Source of the DNA: Planctomycetota bacterium
GTDB taxonomy: Bacteria > Planctomycetota > Planctomycetia > Gemmatales > Gemmataceae
NCBI GenBank assembly: GCA_021413735.1
Contig: JAIOPV010000087.1
Location: 1-45,703, forward strand
Direction of reading: 5' to 3'
DNA length: 45,703 nt
This document shows positions 31,513 through 41,070 of this stretch, piece after piece (the first letter of the stretch is position 1; each line of letters begins with the position of its first letter). The position numbers and the translations under genes are program-made. The notes beneath the pieces are model-generated. The model did not search any database. It had not been told where the DNA came from and was given only the letters and a program-made list of their open reading frames with translations.

Positions 31513-33210
31513 CTACTTCTTCTTCGGCGGATTCACCGGCCACGGCTCAACGTTCGCTCGCTTCGCCCATGCATCGTACTTCGCGACCAGTTCCTTCACC
31601 ATGTCCGGGTGCTTTGCTCTGAGGTCGTTCGCCTCGACGCGATCCTTCGACAGATCGTAAAGCTCCCACGGACCGCCGTGCTTGCCGACGAGTTTCCAGT
31701 CCCCAACGCGGACCGCCCGGTTGCCCTCGTGTTCCCAGAACAGGTCGCGTTCGAGCGGTTTGCCCGCGAACACCGGCAACAGACTTTTGCCTTCCAGCGG
31801 CGTGATGGCCCGCTCACCGACAGTCTTCGGATACTCGGCCCCCGCCAGATCTATGCAGGTCGCGGCGATGTCGATGAGGTGGCCGGGTTGTTGACGCAAC
31901 TCGCCCTTCGCTGTGATCCCCTTCGGCCAGTGGGCGATCAGCGGCGTGCTGATCCCACCTTCGTGAACCCAGTGCTTGTACTCGCGGAACGGCGTGTTCG
32001 ACACGTTCGCCCAGCCTCGGCCGTAAGCAACGTAGGTATCGGCTGGCCCAGGCATCACCTTGTTCCCCATGCGCACCGGGAAGCCGTCGCGAGTTTGATT
32101 GGGAACGCTGCCCCCCGCTGCGAAGTCCCCAGGCTTCATCACTGGGAATGTCGGCTTCTCCGGTCGCTCGATGTTCGGGTGCTCCTTGTTCCCCGTGCGG
32201 CCCATCGGTTCAGCGCAGCCGCCGTTGTCTTGAAGGAACAGGATCAGCGTGTTGTCGAACTGGCCAGTACGTTTCAACTCCGCGATGATTTTGCCGACGC
32301 CCTGATCCATGCGATCGACCATCGCTGCGTACACCTCCATGCCCGCCGCTTCCCACTTTTTGTCGGGCACTTTCTCCCAGTTCTCTGCTTGGGGAGCCAT
32401 CGTTTGCTTGGGGTCGATGAGTCCAAGTTTCGCCGCCTTCTCGAATCGGGCCTTGCGGATCAACTCGTAGCCGGCAGCGTACTTCTCCTTGTATTTGGCG
32501 ATGTCCTCCGGCAATGCGTGCATCGGCCAGTGGGCTGCGGTGTACGCGACGTACAGGAAGAACGGCTTGCCGACGTGATCCTTGGCATGTTGCCCCACGA
32601 AGCGGGTTGCGTGTTCCGAGATCGCGTCGGTGTAGTAGTAAGTCGCTGGCGTGTACTCCGGGTCGGCGAATGGTGAAATCATGGTGTCGTCGCGAACAAG
32701 TGACGACGGATCGTAGAAACTGCCAGCGCCGTGGATCGTGCCATAGAAGCGATCGAACCCGCGAGCGAGCGGCCAGTTCTCTTTCGGTCCGTCCTTCGCG
32801 GTGTGTCGAGTGACGTGCCATTTCCCGACGGCATAGTTTCGATACCCGGTTGGCTTCAGCATCTCGGCAATCGTGCGGCAGGAGTTGTTCAGATTGCCTC
32901 TGTAGCCGGGAAACTGATTCCCCTTGTCTTCCATCATGTGCCCGACGCCGGCCTGATGCGGGTAAAGCCCGGTGAGCAGGCTCGCACGGGTCGGGCAACA
33001 GCGAGCGGTGTTGTAGAACTGGGTGAACCGCAATCCGTTCGCGGCAAGGGCATCGAGGTTTGGGGTGTTGATCTCACCGCCGTAACAACCGAGGTCGGAG
33101 AAGCCCATATCGTCACTGAGGATGACGATCACGTTGGGCTTCTCGGCTGCGTGACCGAGCGGGGCGAGGCACACGAGCGCGAGTAGTGCGAAAAGCATCT
33201 TGGAGTTCAT
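31513..33210 (-). CDS. Exported sulfatase (arylsulfatase family)
   Basis: 565 aa from ATG 33210 with AAAGGGATCGCG upstream; signal peptide MNSKMLFALLALVCLAPLGH. Metal ligands are Asp33 and Asp34 (LSDDMG). The signature C-x-P-x-R is at Cys71, Pro73 and Arg75 (CCPTRASLLTG), so Cys71 should be converted to formylglycine. Later motifs include KWHVTRH, the QDNGG loop and a C-terminal AlkP-like domain. Hydrolyses sulfate esters of polysaccharides in the periplasm. Planctomycetes have many. Nineteen bases separate it from the upstream peptidase gene, so they probably share a transcript. Confidence 0.95.
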   Translation of the reverse strand: MNSKMLFALLALVCLAPLGHAAEKPNVIVILSDDMGFSDLGCYGGEINTPNLDALAANGLRFTQFYNTARCCPTRASLLTGLYPHQAGVGHMMEDKGNQFPGYRGNLNNSCRTIAEMLKPTGYRNYAVGKWHVTRHTAKDGPKENWPLARGFDRFYGTIHGAGSFYDPSSLVRDDTMISPFADPEYTPATYYYTDAISEHATRFVGQHAKDHVGKPFFLYVAYTAAHWPMHALPEDIAKYKEKYAAGYELIRKARFEKAAKLGLIDPKQTMAPQAENWEKVPDKKWEAAGMEVYAAMVDRMDQGVGKIIAELKRTGQFDNTLILFLQDNGGCAEPMGRTGNKEHPNIERPEKPTFPVMKPGDFAAGGSVPNQTRDGFPVRMGNKVMPGPADTYVAYGRGWANVSNTPFREYKHWVHEGGISTPLIAHWPKGITAKGELRQQPGHLIDIAATCIDLAGAEYPKTVGERAITPLEGKSLLPVFAGKPLERDLFWEHEGNRAVRVGDWKLVGKHGGPWELYDLSKDRVEANDLRAKHPDMVKELVAKYDAWAKRANVEPWPVNPPKKK

Positions 33211-33229
33211 CGCGATCCCTTTGTTCACT

Positions 33230-35950
33230 CTATGAGGCAACCCAAGCCGATTCCTTCAACCGGTCCATCTCTTGTCTCAGCGCCGGACCAGGACCGCCCG
33301 GCCATTCTTTCATAGCGGTTTCGAAGTCGGCCTCAGCAAGTTCATGCTCCCCGATCGCGGCATAGGCTTTCCCACGAGCAACGAGTGCCGCGAGCGACGA
33401 ACTCTTCCATTTGAGCACTTCAGTGTATTTCTCGATCGCAGCCGTGTGATTTCCAATACTCGTCAAGCATTCGCCAAGCGCAAGCAGGAACACGATGTGG
33501 TCTTCCGAGGTAATCTGAGCATTGCGGGAGAACAGGCCGTGCTCATCTTGGCCGGATTCATTGACAAGGAGCTCATAATGCACGATCGCCAAATTGTACC
33601 TCTTGATCTTTTTGAAGGCCGACGCCAAAAAGAAGCGAACGCGGCTCTCTTCTGGTATCTCTGTTAAAATATCCCCGAGGTCAGCGACCGCTTTATCGTA
33701 CTCACCAATACTCATATATAACCGTGCTCGTTCAAAGAGAGCATTTGGATTGAAGCGAGTCCGAATGACGGAATTCATGAATCGAATGCCGCTATTGATA
33801 TGCTTCAGGATGATTGACGATTCAATCCTCACCACATGCTCGATGATCTCATTCATCTCAGTCATCAGGTTCGCGTTCGCGGCCACCTGATCCCACGTCG
33901 ATTCATCGTCCAAGCTCGCGGGGTTCGGGTCGAGTTGCTCCGCGAGTTGAAATCGGTCTTTCGGGCTGGGGTGTGAATCCTTGGCATCCGTGTCGCGAGA
34001 AAGAACTTCGTTCACCACCGTCTCGATCCGCTCGCGTTCGTGTATTTCCGGAATCAGTGTGTTGTCGAAAAACTGCACCGCAGGAACGCCGGTCTTGATC
34101 GCGTTGTCGAGTGACTTATCCATCGCCCACTGATACTCGACACTTCGCCGAATCACATGCGTCAGTCCTTCTCGGAGAGCGTTGGCACCATACAGTTGCA
34201 CCGCGAGGCGATCAGCGTAGATTTCTTGCAACCGGCTTGCACCGAATGTCAACTGACGGAAGATGGAATGATAAAGGCGAAGGAAGTGAATCGCGAGATC
34301 CCAACTCCGAATCTTACCTCGCTTCACGATCGCCTGGGCGAAGTTGTTCATCGCCAAATTGACGCGTAACGCGATATCACCGCCGGCAGTATCACGATTC
34401 TGGAAGTGTCCGTATTCGTGAGCCAGAATCGACTTCAAGGCGTCTTTCTTCATTCCGTACAAAGCCCCAACGCCCAACACAAGAACCCGTTCAGAAGTAT
34501 CACGTCGCCGTGCCAGCCAGCTTCCTTTTTCAAAGACACACACATCGGTGGAACACAGCAGTCGGATCTGATTGACAGGGCGAGTACCAACTTTCTCGGC
34601 GACTTCTCGAGCCAGTTTCCAGAGTTCAGGAAGTTCATCTTCGCCAACAACTCGGCCCGATTCGAATGGCTTGACACGAAGGAACGCGGTACGGATACCG
34701 CTAATGGCAGTGATGATTCCACCTAACCCGATCAGAAGGATAAGCAGGACGAGAAGGATATTTAGATACGGCACCATGAGCATCGCGTAGCCCAGGGCCA
34801 GCGGCAACGCGATTGAAATGATCAACACGATGGGAAGAGAGAGATAGTAGTAGAGGCCAGCGATCGCAATCAATCGCCGATACATGCTGCGGTGCCAGCG
34901 ATCACCTGTTGTGACTCCATCGGGATTTCGATGCAGATTGCCGAGAGTGCGTTTCGAGAAGAGTCTTCCGATCACAAAGATGGCGAGCAAGCCAATCAGC
35001 CAGAGAGCGACAACAATAGTAATGCCCAAAGCATATTCCCAGATCCATTTTTGATTATCAATTGCGACTCGCATCAACTCTGCGATGGTCTCTTCCGGCA
35101 TACCAAGTTCACGAGCCTTGTTTAACGATTCTTCTGCCTGCTTGAAGTCTCGATTTTGAAGATGCTGAACACCCTGGTAGAAGTGCGAGTATTCACTATC
35201 GGGAAACTTCTGCATCATCATTTGCGTCGTTTCGTTGAACTTCTGCGAGTTTTTATCCTGAAGCGACATTTGCGCCACAACAACGTAAGGCATCGGCTGG
35301 TTCGTACCATCAGCAATTTGCTTCTGCGCAAGCTGCATGGTCGTCGTTCGCATCTGATGGTACGCCGGGTTATCGACTCCATGTAAGGCGTTCACGGCAG
35401 AGAATAGGTTGGGCAAATTATTGTTATTCGCCTGCATGTGGCCGTTGACAAACGTCGTCAGTTCGGCGGTTCGCCCGTTCTGAGCAAAGCCCCGTGCCTG
35501 ACTGAATTCACCAGCCGCAGCGCCGCCGAACTTCGGGAGATTCGGGTTGGAAACGTGGATCGGCACGCCCGCTGGCACAACATGCGAATTCGAGAACGAG
35601 ATTGGATTTCGCACCTGAAACGTGGCCGTGGGCTGTTGATACTGCGCCCCGCCGGGACGAATCCCCGTCTGCTGGAACCCACCCGGAGTCGGATTGAAGC
35701 TCCCGGGCCGATTCCCACCCGGAGACATCCCTCCTGGGACGCCGGGGTTGAAACCGCCCCCAGCGTTGCCAGGGTTGCCAGGATTGAAGCCACCCGCCGG
35801 ACGACCACCGCCACCAGGATTGAAACCGCCACCGCCGGCCGGGCGACCGCCACCACCACCGCCCGGACTGAAACCACCGCCACCTTTTTGCGCGAGAACT
35901 GGAGATGAATGCAGACCCAAGCACAGAAGTGCCATTCCAAAAAGCCTCAT
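33230..35950 (-). CDS. Membrane M48-family metallopeptidase with glycine-rich and TPR regions
   Basis: 906 aa from ATG 35950. Signal peptide, then a long Gly/Pro/Asn-rich low-complexity region (about 25-105), a TPR-like helical part, a transmembrane segment near 310-335 and a hairpin of further ones around 370-425. The zinc peptidase core has HEYGH with His511 and His515, and the third ligand Glu lies downstream in EIYADRLAVQLYG. C-terminal TPR repeats (EYDKAVADLGDIL, HTAAIEKYTEVL) follow. M48 peptidases such as HtpX or BepA degrade misfolded membrane or outer-membrane proteins. Divergent from the spermidine-synthase-like gene. Confidence 0.88.
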   Translation of the reverse strand: MRLFGMALLCLGLHSSPVLAQKGGGGFSPGGGGGGRPAGGGGFNPGGGGRPAGGFNPGNPGNAGGGFNPGVPGGMSPGGNRPGSFNPTPGGFQQTGIRPGGAQYQQPTATFQVRNPISFSNSHVVPAGVPIHVSNPNLPKFGGAAAGEFSQARGFAQNGRTAELTTFVNGHMQANNNNLPNLFSAVNALHGVDNPAYHQMRTTTMQLAQKQIADGTNQPMPYVVVAQMSLQDKNSQKFNETTQMMMQKFPDSEYSHFYQGVQHLQNRDFKQAEESLNKARELGMPEETIAELMRVAIDNQKWIWEYALGITIVVALWLIGLLAIFVIGRLFSKRTLGNLHRNPDGVTTGDRWHRSMYRRLIAIAGLYYYLSLPIVLIISIALPLALGYAMLMVPYLNILLVLLILLIGLGGIITAISGIRTAFLRVKPFESGRVVGEDELPELWKLAREVAEKVGTRPVNQIRLLCSTDVCVFEKGSWLARRRDTSERVLVLGVGALYGMKKDALKSILAHEYGHFQNRDTAGGDIALRVNLAMNNFAQAIVKRGKIRSWDLAIHFLRLYHSIFRQLTFGASRLQEIYADRLAVQLYGANALREGLTHVIRRSVEYQWAMDKSLDNAIKTGVPAVQFFDNTLIPEIHERERIETVVNEVLSRDTDAKDSHPSPKDRFQLAEQLDPNPASLDDESTWDQVAANANLMTEMNEIIEHVVRIESSIILKHINSGIRFMNSVIRTRFNPNALFERARLYMSIGEYDKAVADLGDILTEIPEESRVRFFLASAFKKIKRYNLAIVHYELLVNESGQDEHGLFSRNAQITSEDHIVFLLALGECLTSIGNHTAAIEKYTEVLKWKSSSLAALVARGKAYAAIGEHELAEADFETAMKEWPGGPGPALRQEMDRLKESAWVAS

Positions 35951-36084
35951 GGCAGATATCTCGCTGAATGAATCATTCCAACGTCCAAATCGTAATTGTT
36001 CTCGGTTCTCTGTCAAGAACCAAAATTTATACCGCTCACTACAACGGACGGCACATTGCTATCATTCCTCGCCCTCGGTGCCGT

Positions 36085-38310
36085 GTGCCATTTCTCTTCT
36101 CGCTGACGCTGTTCTGCAACGCATTTCTCTTGTTCCAGGTTCAGCCGATCGTCGGCAAAATGTTGCTGCCGAAGCTCGGCGGCACGCCTGCCGTCTGGAA
36201 CACCTGCATGGTGTTCTTCCAGGCTGCGCTCCTGGCCGGGTATGCTTACGCCCACGCGACCTCGAAATGGCTCGGGAGCCGTCGCGCTTCGTTGCTGCAT
36301 CTCGTTGTGCTGCTGTTCCCGTTGATCGTGCTGCCCGTCGTCATTGGCGACGACGCCTTTCGCTCGTCCGCAGCGACCGACAACCCCGTCTTGCTGGTGT
36401 TGGGGCAACTGGCGCTCGCCGTTGGGTTACCGTTTTTCGTCGTCTCGACGACAGCGCCGCTTCTGCAACGCTGGTTCGCTGATACGGGGCATCCGTCGGC
36501 GCACGATCCATATTTCCTCTACGCGGCCAGCAACCTCGGCAGCATGTTGTCGCTACTCGCGTATCCGATTCTCGTGGAACCGCAGTTGGCGCTCGATCGG
36601 CAAAGCTGGTTCTGGATGTGGGGCTACGTTCTCTGTGCGCTGCTCGTTGGCATCTGTGCCATGACGCTCCGCGGGAAGCCGCAGACACAACCCGAAGCGT
36701 CGGTGTCGAACCCACCGGCCACTCCTGAAACGCTCACCTGGAAGCGTCGCCTTCGCTGGATTTTCCTGGCGTTCGTGCCGTCGAGTTTGCTCCTCGGCTG
36801 CACTACCTACATCTCAACCGATCTCGCGCCAATTCCGCTGCTGTGGATCGTGCCGCTGGCGCTCTACCTGCTCACGTTCATCATCGTCTTCGCGAAGCGG
36901 CCGTGGATTCCGCACGAATTGTCGTGTCGCATCCTGCCGATTTCGGTGCTCGTGCTGACGCTGCTGCTCGTGCTGGGCGCGAACCAAATTCGCGGACTGC
37001 CGTTCTGGGCGCTGCTGCTCGTTCACTTGTTGGCGCTGTTTCTGACGGCGCTCGTGGCACATGGCGAACTGGCCCGCGACCGACCGCACACGGAACACCT
37101 GACGGAATTCTTCCTGTGGATGTCCGTCGGTGGCATGCTGGGCGGCATGTTCAACGCACTGCTCGCACCCGTGATCTTCCAACGCACGGGGCTCACCGAA
37201 TATCCACTGGCGCTCGTGCTGGCGTGCCTCATTCGACCGACGCCGAAGAGTGTTTCGCGGTTCGATGCCTGGGATGGCCTCTTGCCGTGCCTCATCGGCG
37301 TGTTGGCGGTCGGGATGTGGTTCCTGACAAGAGCGCTCGACCTGGAGCCTGGACCGGTTCGCAACGGGCTTGTATTCGGGGTGCCTGGCCTTCTCGTGTT
37401 CACCTTCGCCGACCGCGTTGTGCGATTCGGGCTTGGCATCGCTGTGCTGTTCCTCGTCAGCGCGATCAACGTTGACGACAAGCAACTGACGCTGGAACGC
37501 AACTTCTTCGGCGTCGTTCGCGTGGTCGAAACGCATTCGAGCGACGGCATACGCTTCAGACAGATGATTCACGGTAACACGCTGCACGGTCAGATGAGCC
37601 TCGATTCGGTCGATGCTGATGGGCGGCATGAACCGTTGACGTACTACCATCGCACCGGGCCGATTGGCGTTGTGTGCGAGAAGTGGGCAGGGAGCAAGCC
37701 CGGGCGGGTGTCGGTGGGTGCGGTTGGTCTCGGGACAGGTTCTCTTGCGTATTATGCAAGGCCTGGCGATGAGTGGAGCTTCTACGAAATCGACCCGGCC
37801 ATTGAGCGTATCGCTGCGGACTCTCGCTATTTCTCGTTCCTCAGTGAGTGTCGGGCGGCGCGTTCGGGGGTGATTCTCGGCGATGCGTATTTGCGATTGC
37901 AGGAAGCGCCGGAAGGCTCGTTCGATCTGCTCGTGTTGGATGCGTTCAGTTCAGACTCGATCCCGGTTCACCTGATGACTCGTGAAGCGGTCGCGTTGTA
38001 TCGGTCGCGGTTGAAGCCAGGCGGCCTGATGGCATTTCACATCTCGAATCGCTACCTGAACCTTCGACCGATTCTCGCGAAGCTGGCGGAAGATGCGGGG
38101 TTCGTGGCTCGGGTTTGGCGTGATTCACCCACGGACGAGCAGAAGAAACTCGGCAAGACCGAATCGGCGTGGGTCATCATGGCGGCACGGGAAGAGGATT
38201 TCGGGGCGCTCGTGGGGTCGAATTCACGCTGGGAACGAATTGAGGCGAGACCCGACACGCCGCTGTGGACGAACAATTTCTCAAACTTGTTGAGTGCATT
38301 GGGGCGGTAG
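36085..38310 (+). CDS. Membrane protein with C-terminal spermidine-synthase-like domain
   Basis: About 741 aa from the GTG at 36085. An ATG at 35968 is open in frame but sits 18 bp from the divergent gene and adds residues unlike the family. Up to 13 membrane helices (FLFSLTLFCNAFLLFQVQPI to FGLGIAVLFLVSAI) precede a class I methyltransferase fold: VGLGTGSLAYYA, acidic YEIDP, GDAYLR and LLVLDAFSSDSIPVHL. Spermidine synthases transfer aminopropyl groups from decarboxylated SAM. Membrane fusions like this are common in bacteria but their reaction is not known. A 21-bp-arm palindrome follows. Confidence 0.82.
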   Translation: MPFLFSLTLFCNAFLLFQVQPIVGKMLLPKLGGTPAVWNTCMVFFQAALLAGYAYAHATSKWLGSRRASLLHLVVLLFPLIVLPVVIGDDAFRSSAATDNPVLLVLGQLALAVGLPFFVVSTTAPLLQRWFADTGHPSAHDPYFLYAASNLGSMLSLLAYPILVEPQLALDRQSWFWMWGYVLCALLVGICAMTLRGKPQTQPEASVSNPPATPETLTWKRRLRWIFLAFVPSSLLLGCTTYISTDLAPIPLLWIVPLALYLLTFIIVFAKRPWIPHELSCRILPISVLVLTLLLVLGANQIRGLPFWALLLVHLLALFLTALVAHGELARDRPHTEHLTEFFLWMSVGGMLGGMFNALLAPVIFQRTGLTEYPLALVLACLIRPTPKSVSRFDAWDGLLPCLIGVLAVGMWFLTRALDLEPGPVRNGLVFGVPGLLVFTFADRVVRFGLGIAVLFLVSAINVDDKQLTLERNFFGVVRVVETHSSDGIRFRQMIHGNTLHGQMSLDSVDADGRHEPLTYYHRTGPIGVVCEKWAGSKPGRVSVGAVGLGTGSLAYYARPGDEWSFYEIDPAIERIAADSRYFSFLSECRAARSGVILGDAYLRLQEAPEGSFDLLVLDAFSSDSIPVHLMTREAVALYRSRLKPGGLMAFHISNRYLNLRPILAKLAEDAGFVARVWRDSPTDEQKKLGKTESAWVIMAAREEDFGALVGSNSRWERIEARPDTPLWTNNFSNLLSALGR

Positions 38311-38317
38311 TAACCCT

Positions 38318-38388
38318 GCGAGCCACGGGGTTTACCCCCGTGGTGTGTGGGAGATTCAAAGACCACAGGGGTAAACCCCGTGGCTCGC
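38318..38388. repeat. Palindrome with perfect 21-bp arms
   Basis: Arms 38318-38338 and 38368-38388 start GCGAGCCACGGGG and are exact complements; GTGGT/ACCAC pairs further inside. It begins 8 bp after the stop at 38310. The preceding bases TAACCCTG also start the structured element at 40080. Confidence 0.75.
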
Positions 38389-38433
38389 AAATAAAAACGC
38401 ATGCCCAAATCTGAAAGCCGGGAAGTCGCGCGC

Positions 38434-38465
38434 TACCGGTGGGTATACAACACCTGTCACCGGTA
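38434..38465. repeat. 8-bp inverted repeat before tig
   Basis: TACCGGTG (38434-38441) and CACCGGTA (38458-38465), loop 16 nt, 77 bp ahead of the tig start. Possible operator or leader hairpin. Confidence 0.35.
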
Positions 38466-38541
38466 AATTCCGGTTCTTCGTTTTCACCGAGTACCCGAAA
38501 CCGGCACCAACACGAACAGTCACCCCAGGACGGAGCGAAAT

Positions 38542-40059
38542 ATGGCCGACGAAACTCCAGAAACTCCAGAAACCAACGCAGGCACGGTCACCATCGACAC
38601 GCCTGAGCAAGAAGGCCCGATCAAGCTCAAACAGAGCGTCGAACTCCGCGATGTCGGCCCGTGCAAAAAGCACGTCAAGGTGACCGTCGATCGCGAACTG
38701 ATCGACGAACGCCTCGACGAAAAGTTCACCGAGATCGTTCGCAGCGATCAACCGCAAGTGCGTGGATTCCGCCCCGGCAAGGCTCCTCGCAAGCTCATCG
38801 AGAAGCAATACCACGATTCCGTCGCGGAAGAAGTGAAGACGCAAGTTCTGATGGCGAGCCTGGAACAACTCGCCGACGAGCAGATCATTGCTCCGCTCAG
38901 CCCGCCGGATCTCGATCCGAACGCGATCAAGCTGCCCGAAGAAGGGCCGTTCATCTACGAATTCGAGATCGAAGTTCGTCCCGAGTTCGACCTGCCGGAC
39001 TACAAGGGGCTCAAGCTTCGCCGACCGACGCACTCCTTCACGGATGCCGAAGTCGTGACCGAACAGAAGCGATTGCTCGAAACCTACGGGCAACTCGTGC
39101 CGAAGGAACCTGCGGTTGTCGCGATCAACGATTACCTCACGTCCGACGTGACGATCAGCTTCCGCGGCAAAGAGATCAACACGCTGAAGGAAGTGCGTGT
39201 GAAGGTCGAGAAGCAACTCGCCCTCTCCGACGGCGTGGCCTCGGACTTCGGCGCCAAGATGGTCGGAGCGAAGCCTGGTGATGTTCGTGAAGTCGATATC
39301 ACACTCGGCGACGACCTCGGAACCGAAGGGCTTCGCGGTCAGAAGGTGCAGGCTTCATTCACGGTCAAGGACGTGAAAACGATTCGTCAGCCCGAACTGA
39401 CGCCTGAACTGCTGGAAGAAGCGTTCGGTGTCAGCACACCGGAATCGCTCACGGAGTTCGTGAAGACCGTTCTGGAGCGTCGGCTGGAATACACGCAGCG
39501 TCAATCGGCTCGCGGTCAGGTTCTCGAACTGATCGGAGCCGCGGCGAACTGGGAACTGCCGCAGGATCTGCTGCGTCGGCAGGTTCGCAAGACGCTGCAA
39601 CGGAAAGTCATGGAGATGAAAAATTCCGGGATGAGCGACGAGCAAATCAAAGGTCGGCGTCGGTTGCTGGAGCAGGATGCGATGAAGAACACCGCGTCGG
39701 CCCTGAAAGAGCACTTCGTGCTCCAGAAGGTCGCCGAGGTCGAGAAGATTGAGATCGAGGAAGAGGACATCGACCGCGAAATCGAGCGAATCGCTGACCG
39801 CAGCGGGGAAAGTCCTCGTCGGGTTCGTGCCCGAATGGAGAAGGACGACCTGATGGAAGCGCTGGCCACGGACCTTTTGGAGCAGAAGGCACTGGACTTG
39901 ATTCTTGCTGGTGCGACTTACGAAGATTATGAGTGGAACGCGGAAGAATCACAGGGCGGCGAAGTTTCGACCATGACTGCCGAAGCGATGCCTGAGGCCG
40001 AAGCGAAGGCCGCCGAAGCTACGGAAGCGGCTAGCAAGGCAGAGGACAAGCCTGCTTGA
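38542..40059 (+). CDS. tig: Trigger factor, ribosome-bound chaperone
   Basis: 505 aa, start after GGAGCGAAAT. Ribosome-binding signature GFRPGKAP at about residues 75-82 in an N-domain preceded by an unusual acidic extension (TPETPETNAG). A PPIase-like middle domain with a divergent motif, then a long helical C-domain (EEEDIDREIERIADRSG). The tail is very acidic and Ala/Glu-rich. It sits on nascent chains at the ribosome tunnel exit and assists folding. Followed by two clpP genes, a usual order, here separated by a structured RNA element. Confidence 0.93.
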   Translation: MADETPETPETNAGTVTIDTPEQEGPIKLKQSVELRDVGPCKKHVKVTVDRELIDERLDEKFTEIVRSDQPQVRGFRPGKAPRKLIEKQYHDSVAEEVKTQVLMASLEQLADEQIIAPLSPPDLDPNAIKLPEEGPFIYEFEIEVRPEFDLPDYKGLKLRRPTHSFTDAEVVTEQKRLLETYGQLVPKEPAVVAINDYLTSDVTISFRGKEINTLKEVRVKVEKQLALSDGVASDFGAKMVGAKPGDVREVDITLGDDLGTEGLRGQKVQASFTVKDVKTIRQPELTPELLEEAFGVSTPESLTEFVKTVLERRLEYTQRQSARGQVLELIGAAANWELPQDLLRRQVRKTLQRKVMEMKNSGMSDEQIKGRRRLLEQDAMKNTASALKEHFVLQKVAEVEKIEIEEEDIDREIERIADRSGESPRRVRARMEKDDLMEALATDLLEQKALDLILAGATYEDYEWNAEESQGGEVSTMTAEAMPEAEAKAAEATEAASKAEDKPA

Positions 40060-40086
40060 CCGACAGCGTACAGTACCAGTAACCCT

Positions 40087-40201
40087 GGCGAGCGGGGACA
40101 GCTGAACGGCCGGAGTAGCCTGCACGCAGGCCGTTCGGCTCCTCCGGCAAGTCCCTCGAGTAGCGTGAAGAGACTCGGGGGGCTGATGCCCCCCGCTCGC
40201 C
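40087..40201. ncRNA. Three-stem structured element between tig and clpP
   Basis: An 11-bp closing stem (40087-40097 with 40191-40201) encloses a 12-bp stem (40100-40111 with 40129-40140) and a 9-bp stem (40153-40161 with 40173-40181). G.U pairs are kept in both inner stems, which suggests an RNA. CCGGAG (111-116) could also pair with CTCCGG (142-147). It may be a repeat, an attenuator or a processing site. Confidence 0.6.
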
Positions 40202-40219
40202 TATAGATTGGAGTCTGTT

Positions 40220-40849
40220 ATGTTCCCACCGTTCGATCCGTCACTCGCGGCCGGCTCATTCGAGCCGATGTTTCAACGCGGGGGTGGCTATGCGCGTCAG
40301 CGGACGATGACCCTTGAAGACCTGCTCCTCGAACAGCGGATCATCTTCCTCAGTCACCCGATCTCGAATCCGCTCGCCGACCTCATCATCAAGCAACTGC
40401 TTTACTTGCAGTACGAGAACAAGACGGCCGACGTTCACCTGTACATCAACAGCCCAGGCGGTTCGGTGTCGGCGACGCTGGCCATCTACGACACGATGCA
40501 GTTCCTCGACGCTCCGGTTCACACGTACTGCATGGGTATCGCGGCCAGCGGCGCTGCTGTTCTGCTCGCGGCCGGTAGCAAGGGCAAGCGGTATGCGTTG
40601 CCGAACTCGAAGGTCATGATTCACCAGCCTTACGGGCAAGTCGGCGGGCAGATCTCGGACATCGAGATTCAGGCGAACGAGATTCTGAAGGAACGCCACC
40701 GGCTCAACGAGATTTTGGCGAAGCACACCGGCCAGCCGTTGAGCAGCGTCGAGAAGGAAACCGACCGCGATAAGTATTACCACGCTGCCGAGGCCAAGGC
40801 GTTCGGCCTCGTGGACGAGGTTCTCGTCAAGCCGGAAGCCAAAAAGTAG
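40220..40849 (+). CDS. clpP1: ATP-dependent Clp protease proteolytic subunit, first copy
   Basis: 209 aa, ATG after TTGGAGTCTGTT. Catalytic triad Ser110 (AASGAA), His135 (MIHQPYG) and Asp184 (TDRDKY) with family spacing of 25 and 49 residues. The handle helix and YINSPGGSV are intact. Nucleophile context is GIAASGA in place of GxAASMG. Forms tetradecamers with ClpX or ClpC. Two different subunits in tandem suggest a mixed ring. No clpX is visible in the window. Confidence 0.93.
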   Translation: MFPPFDPSLAAGSFEPMFQRGGGYARQRTMTLEDLLLEQRIIFLSHPISNPLADLIIKQLLYLQYENKTADVHLYINSPGGSVSATLAIYDTMQFLDAPVHTYCMGIAASGAAVLLAAGSKGKRYALPNSKVMIHQPYGQVGGQISDIEIQANEILKERHRLNEILAKHTGQPLSSVEKETDRDKYYHAAEAKAFGLVDEVLVKPEAKK

Positions 40850-40857
40850 CGCGGAAC

Positions 40858-40999
40858 GCGGAATGCGGAACGCGGAGTTAAAGCAGAAGACACAAAACCC
40901 ATACGGTGCGCGGTTACGACGGAAACAGCGGTGGAGCAGGCCGAAGGGATGGTTTCGTCTTTTCGGCCTTCGTTCCGAGATCCGCGTTCCTCATTCCGC
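40858..40999. repeat. Imperfect large hairpin between the clpP genes
   Basis: 19-bp arms (40858-40876 and 40981-40999) match at 18 positions, built of GCGGAATGCGGAACGCGGA-like units. Inside, AGGCCGAA (40938-40945) pairs with TTCGGCCT (40962-40969). A dispersed inverted repeat or a stability element between the two clpP cistrons. Confidence 0.5.
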
Positions 41000-41070
41000 G
41001 CTTCCTCGAATTCACCTGCGGACTCGCCGCCGATCTCAGAAGGTGTGCGGGTCCGCCCGGAGGACCGAAT

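Noticed and set aside
31327-32676. Plus-strand frame of 449 codons
   Set aside because: Antisense to the sulfatase with its C-x-P-x-R signature; also runs through the 24-bp palindrome.
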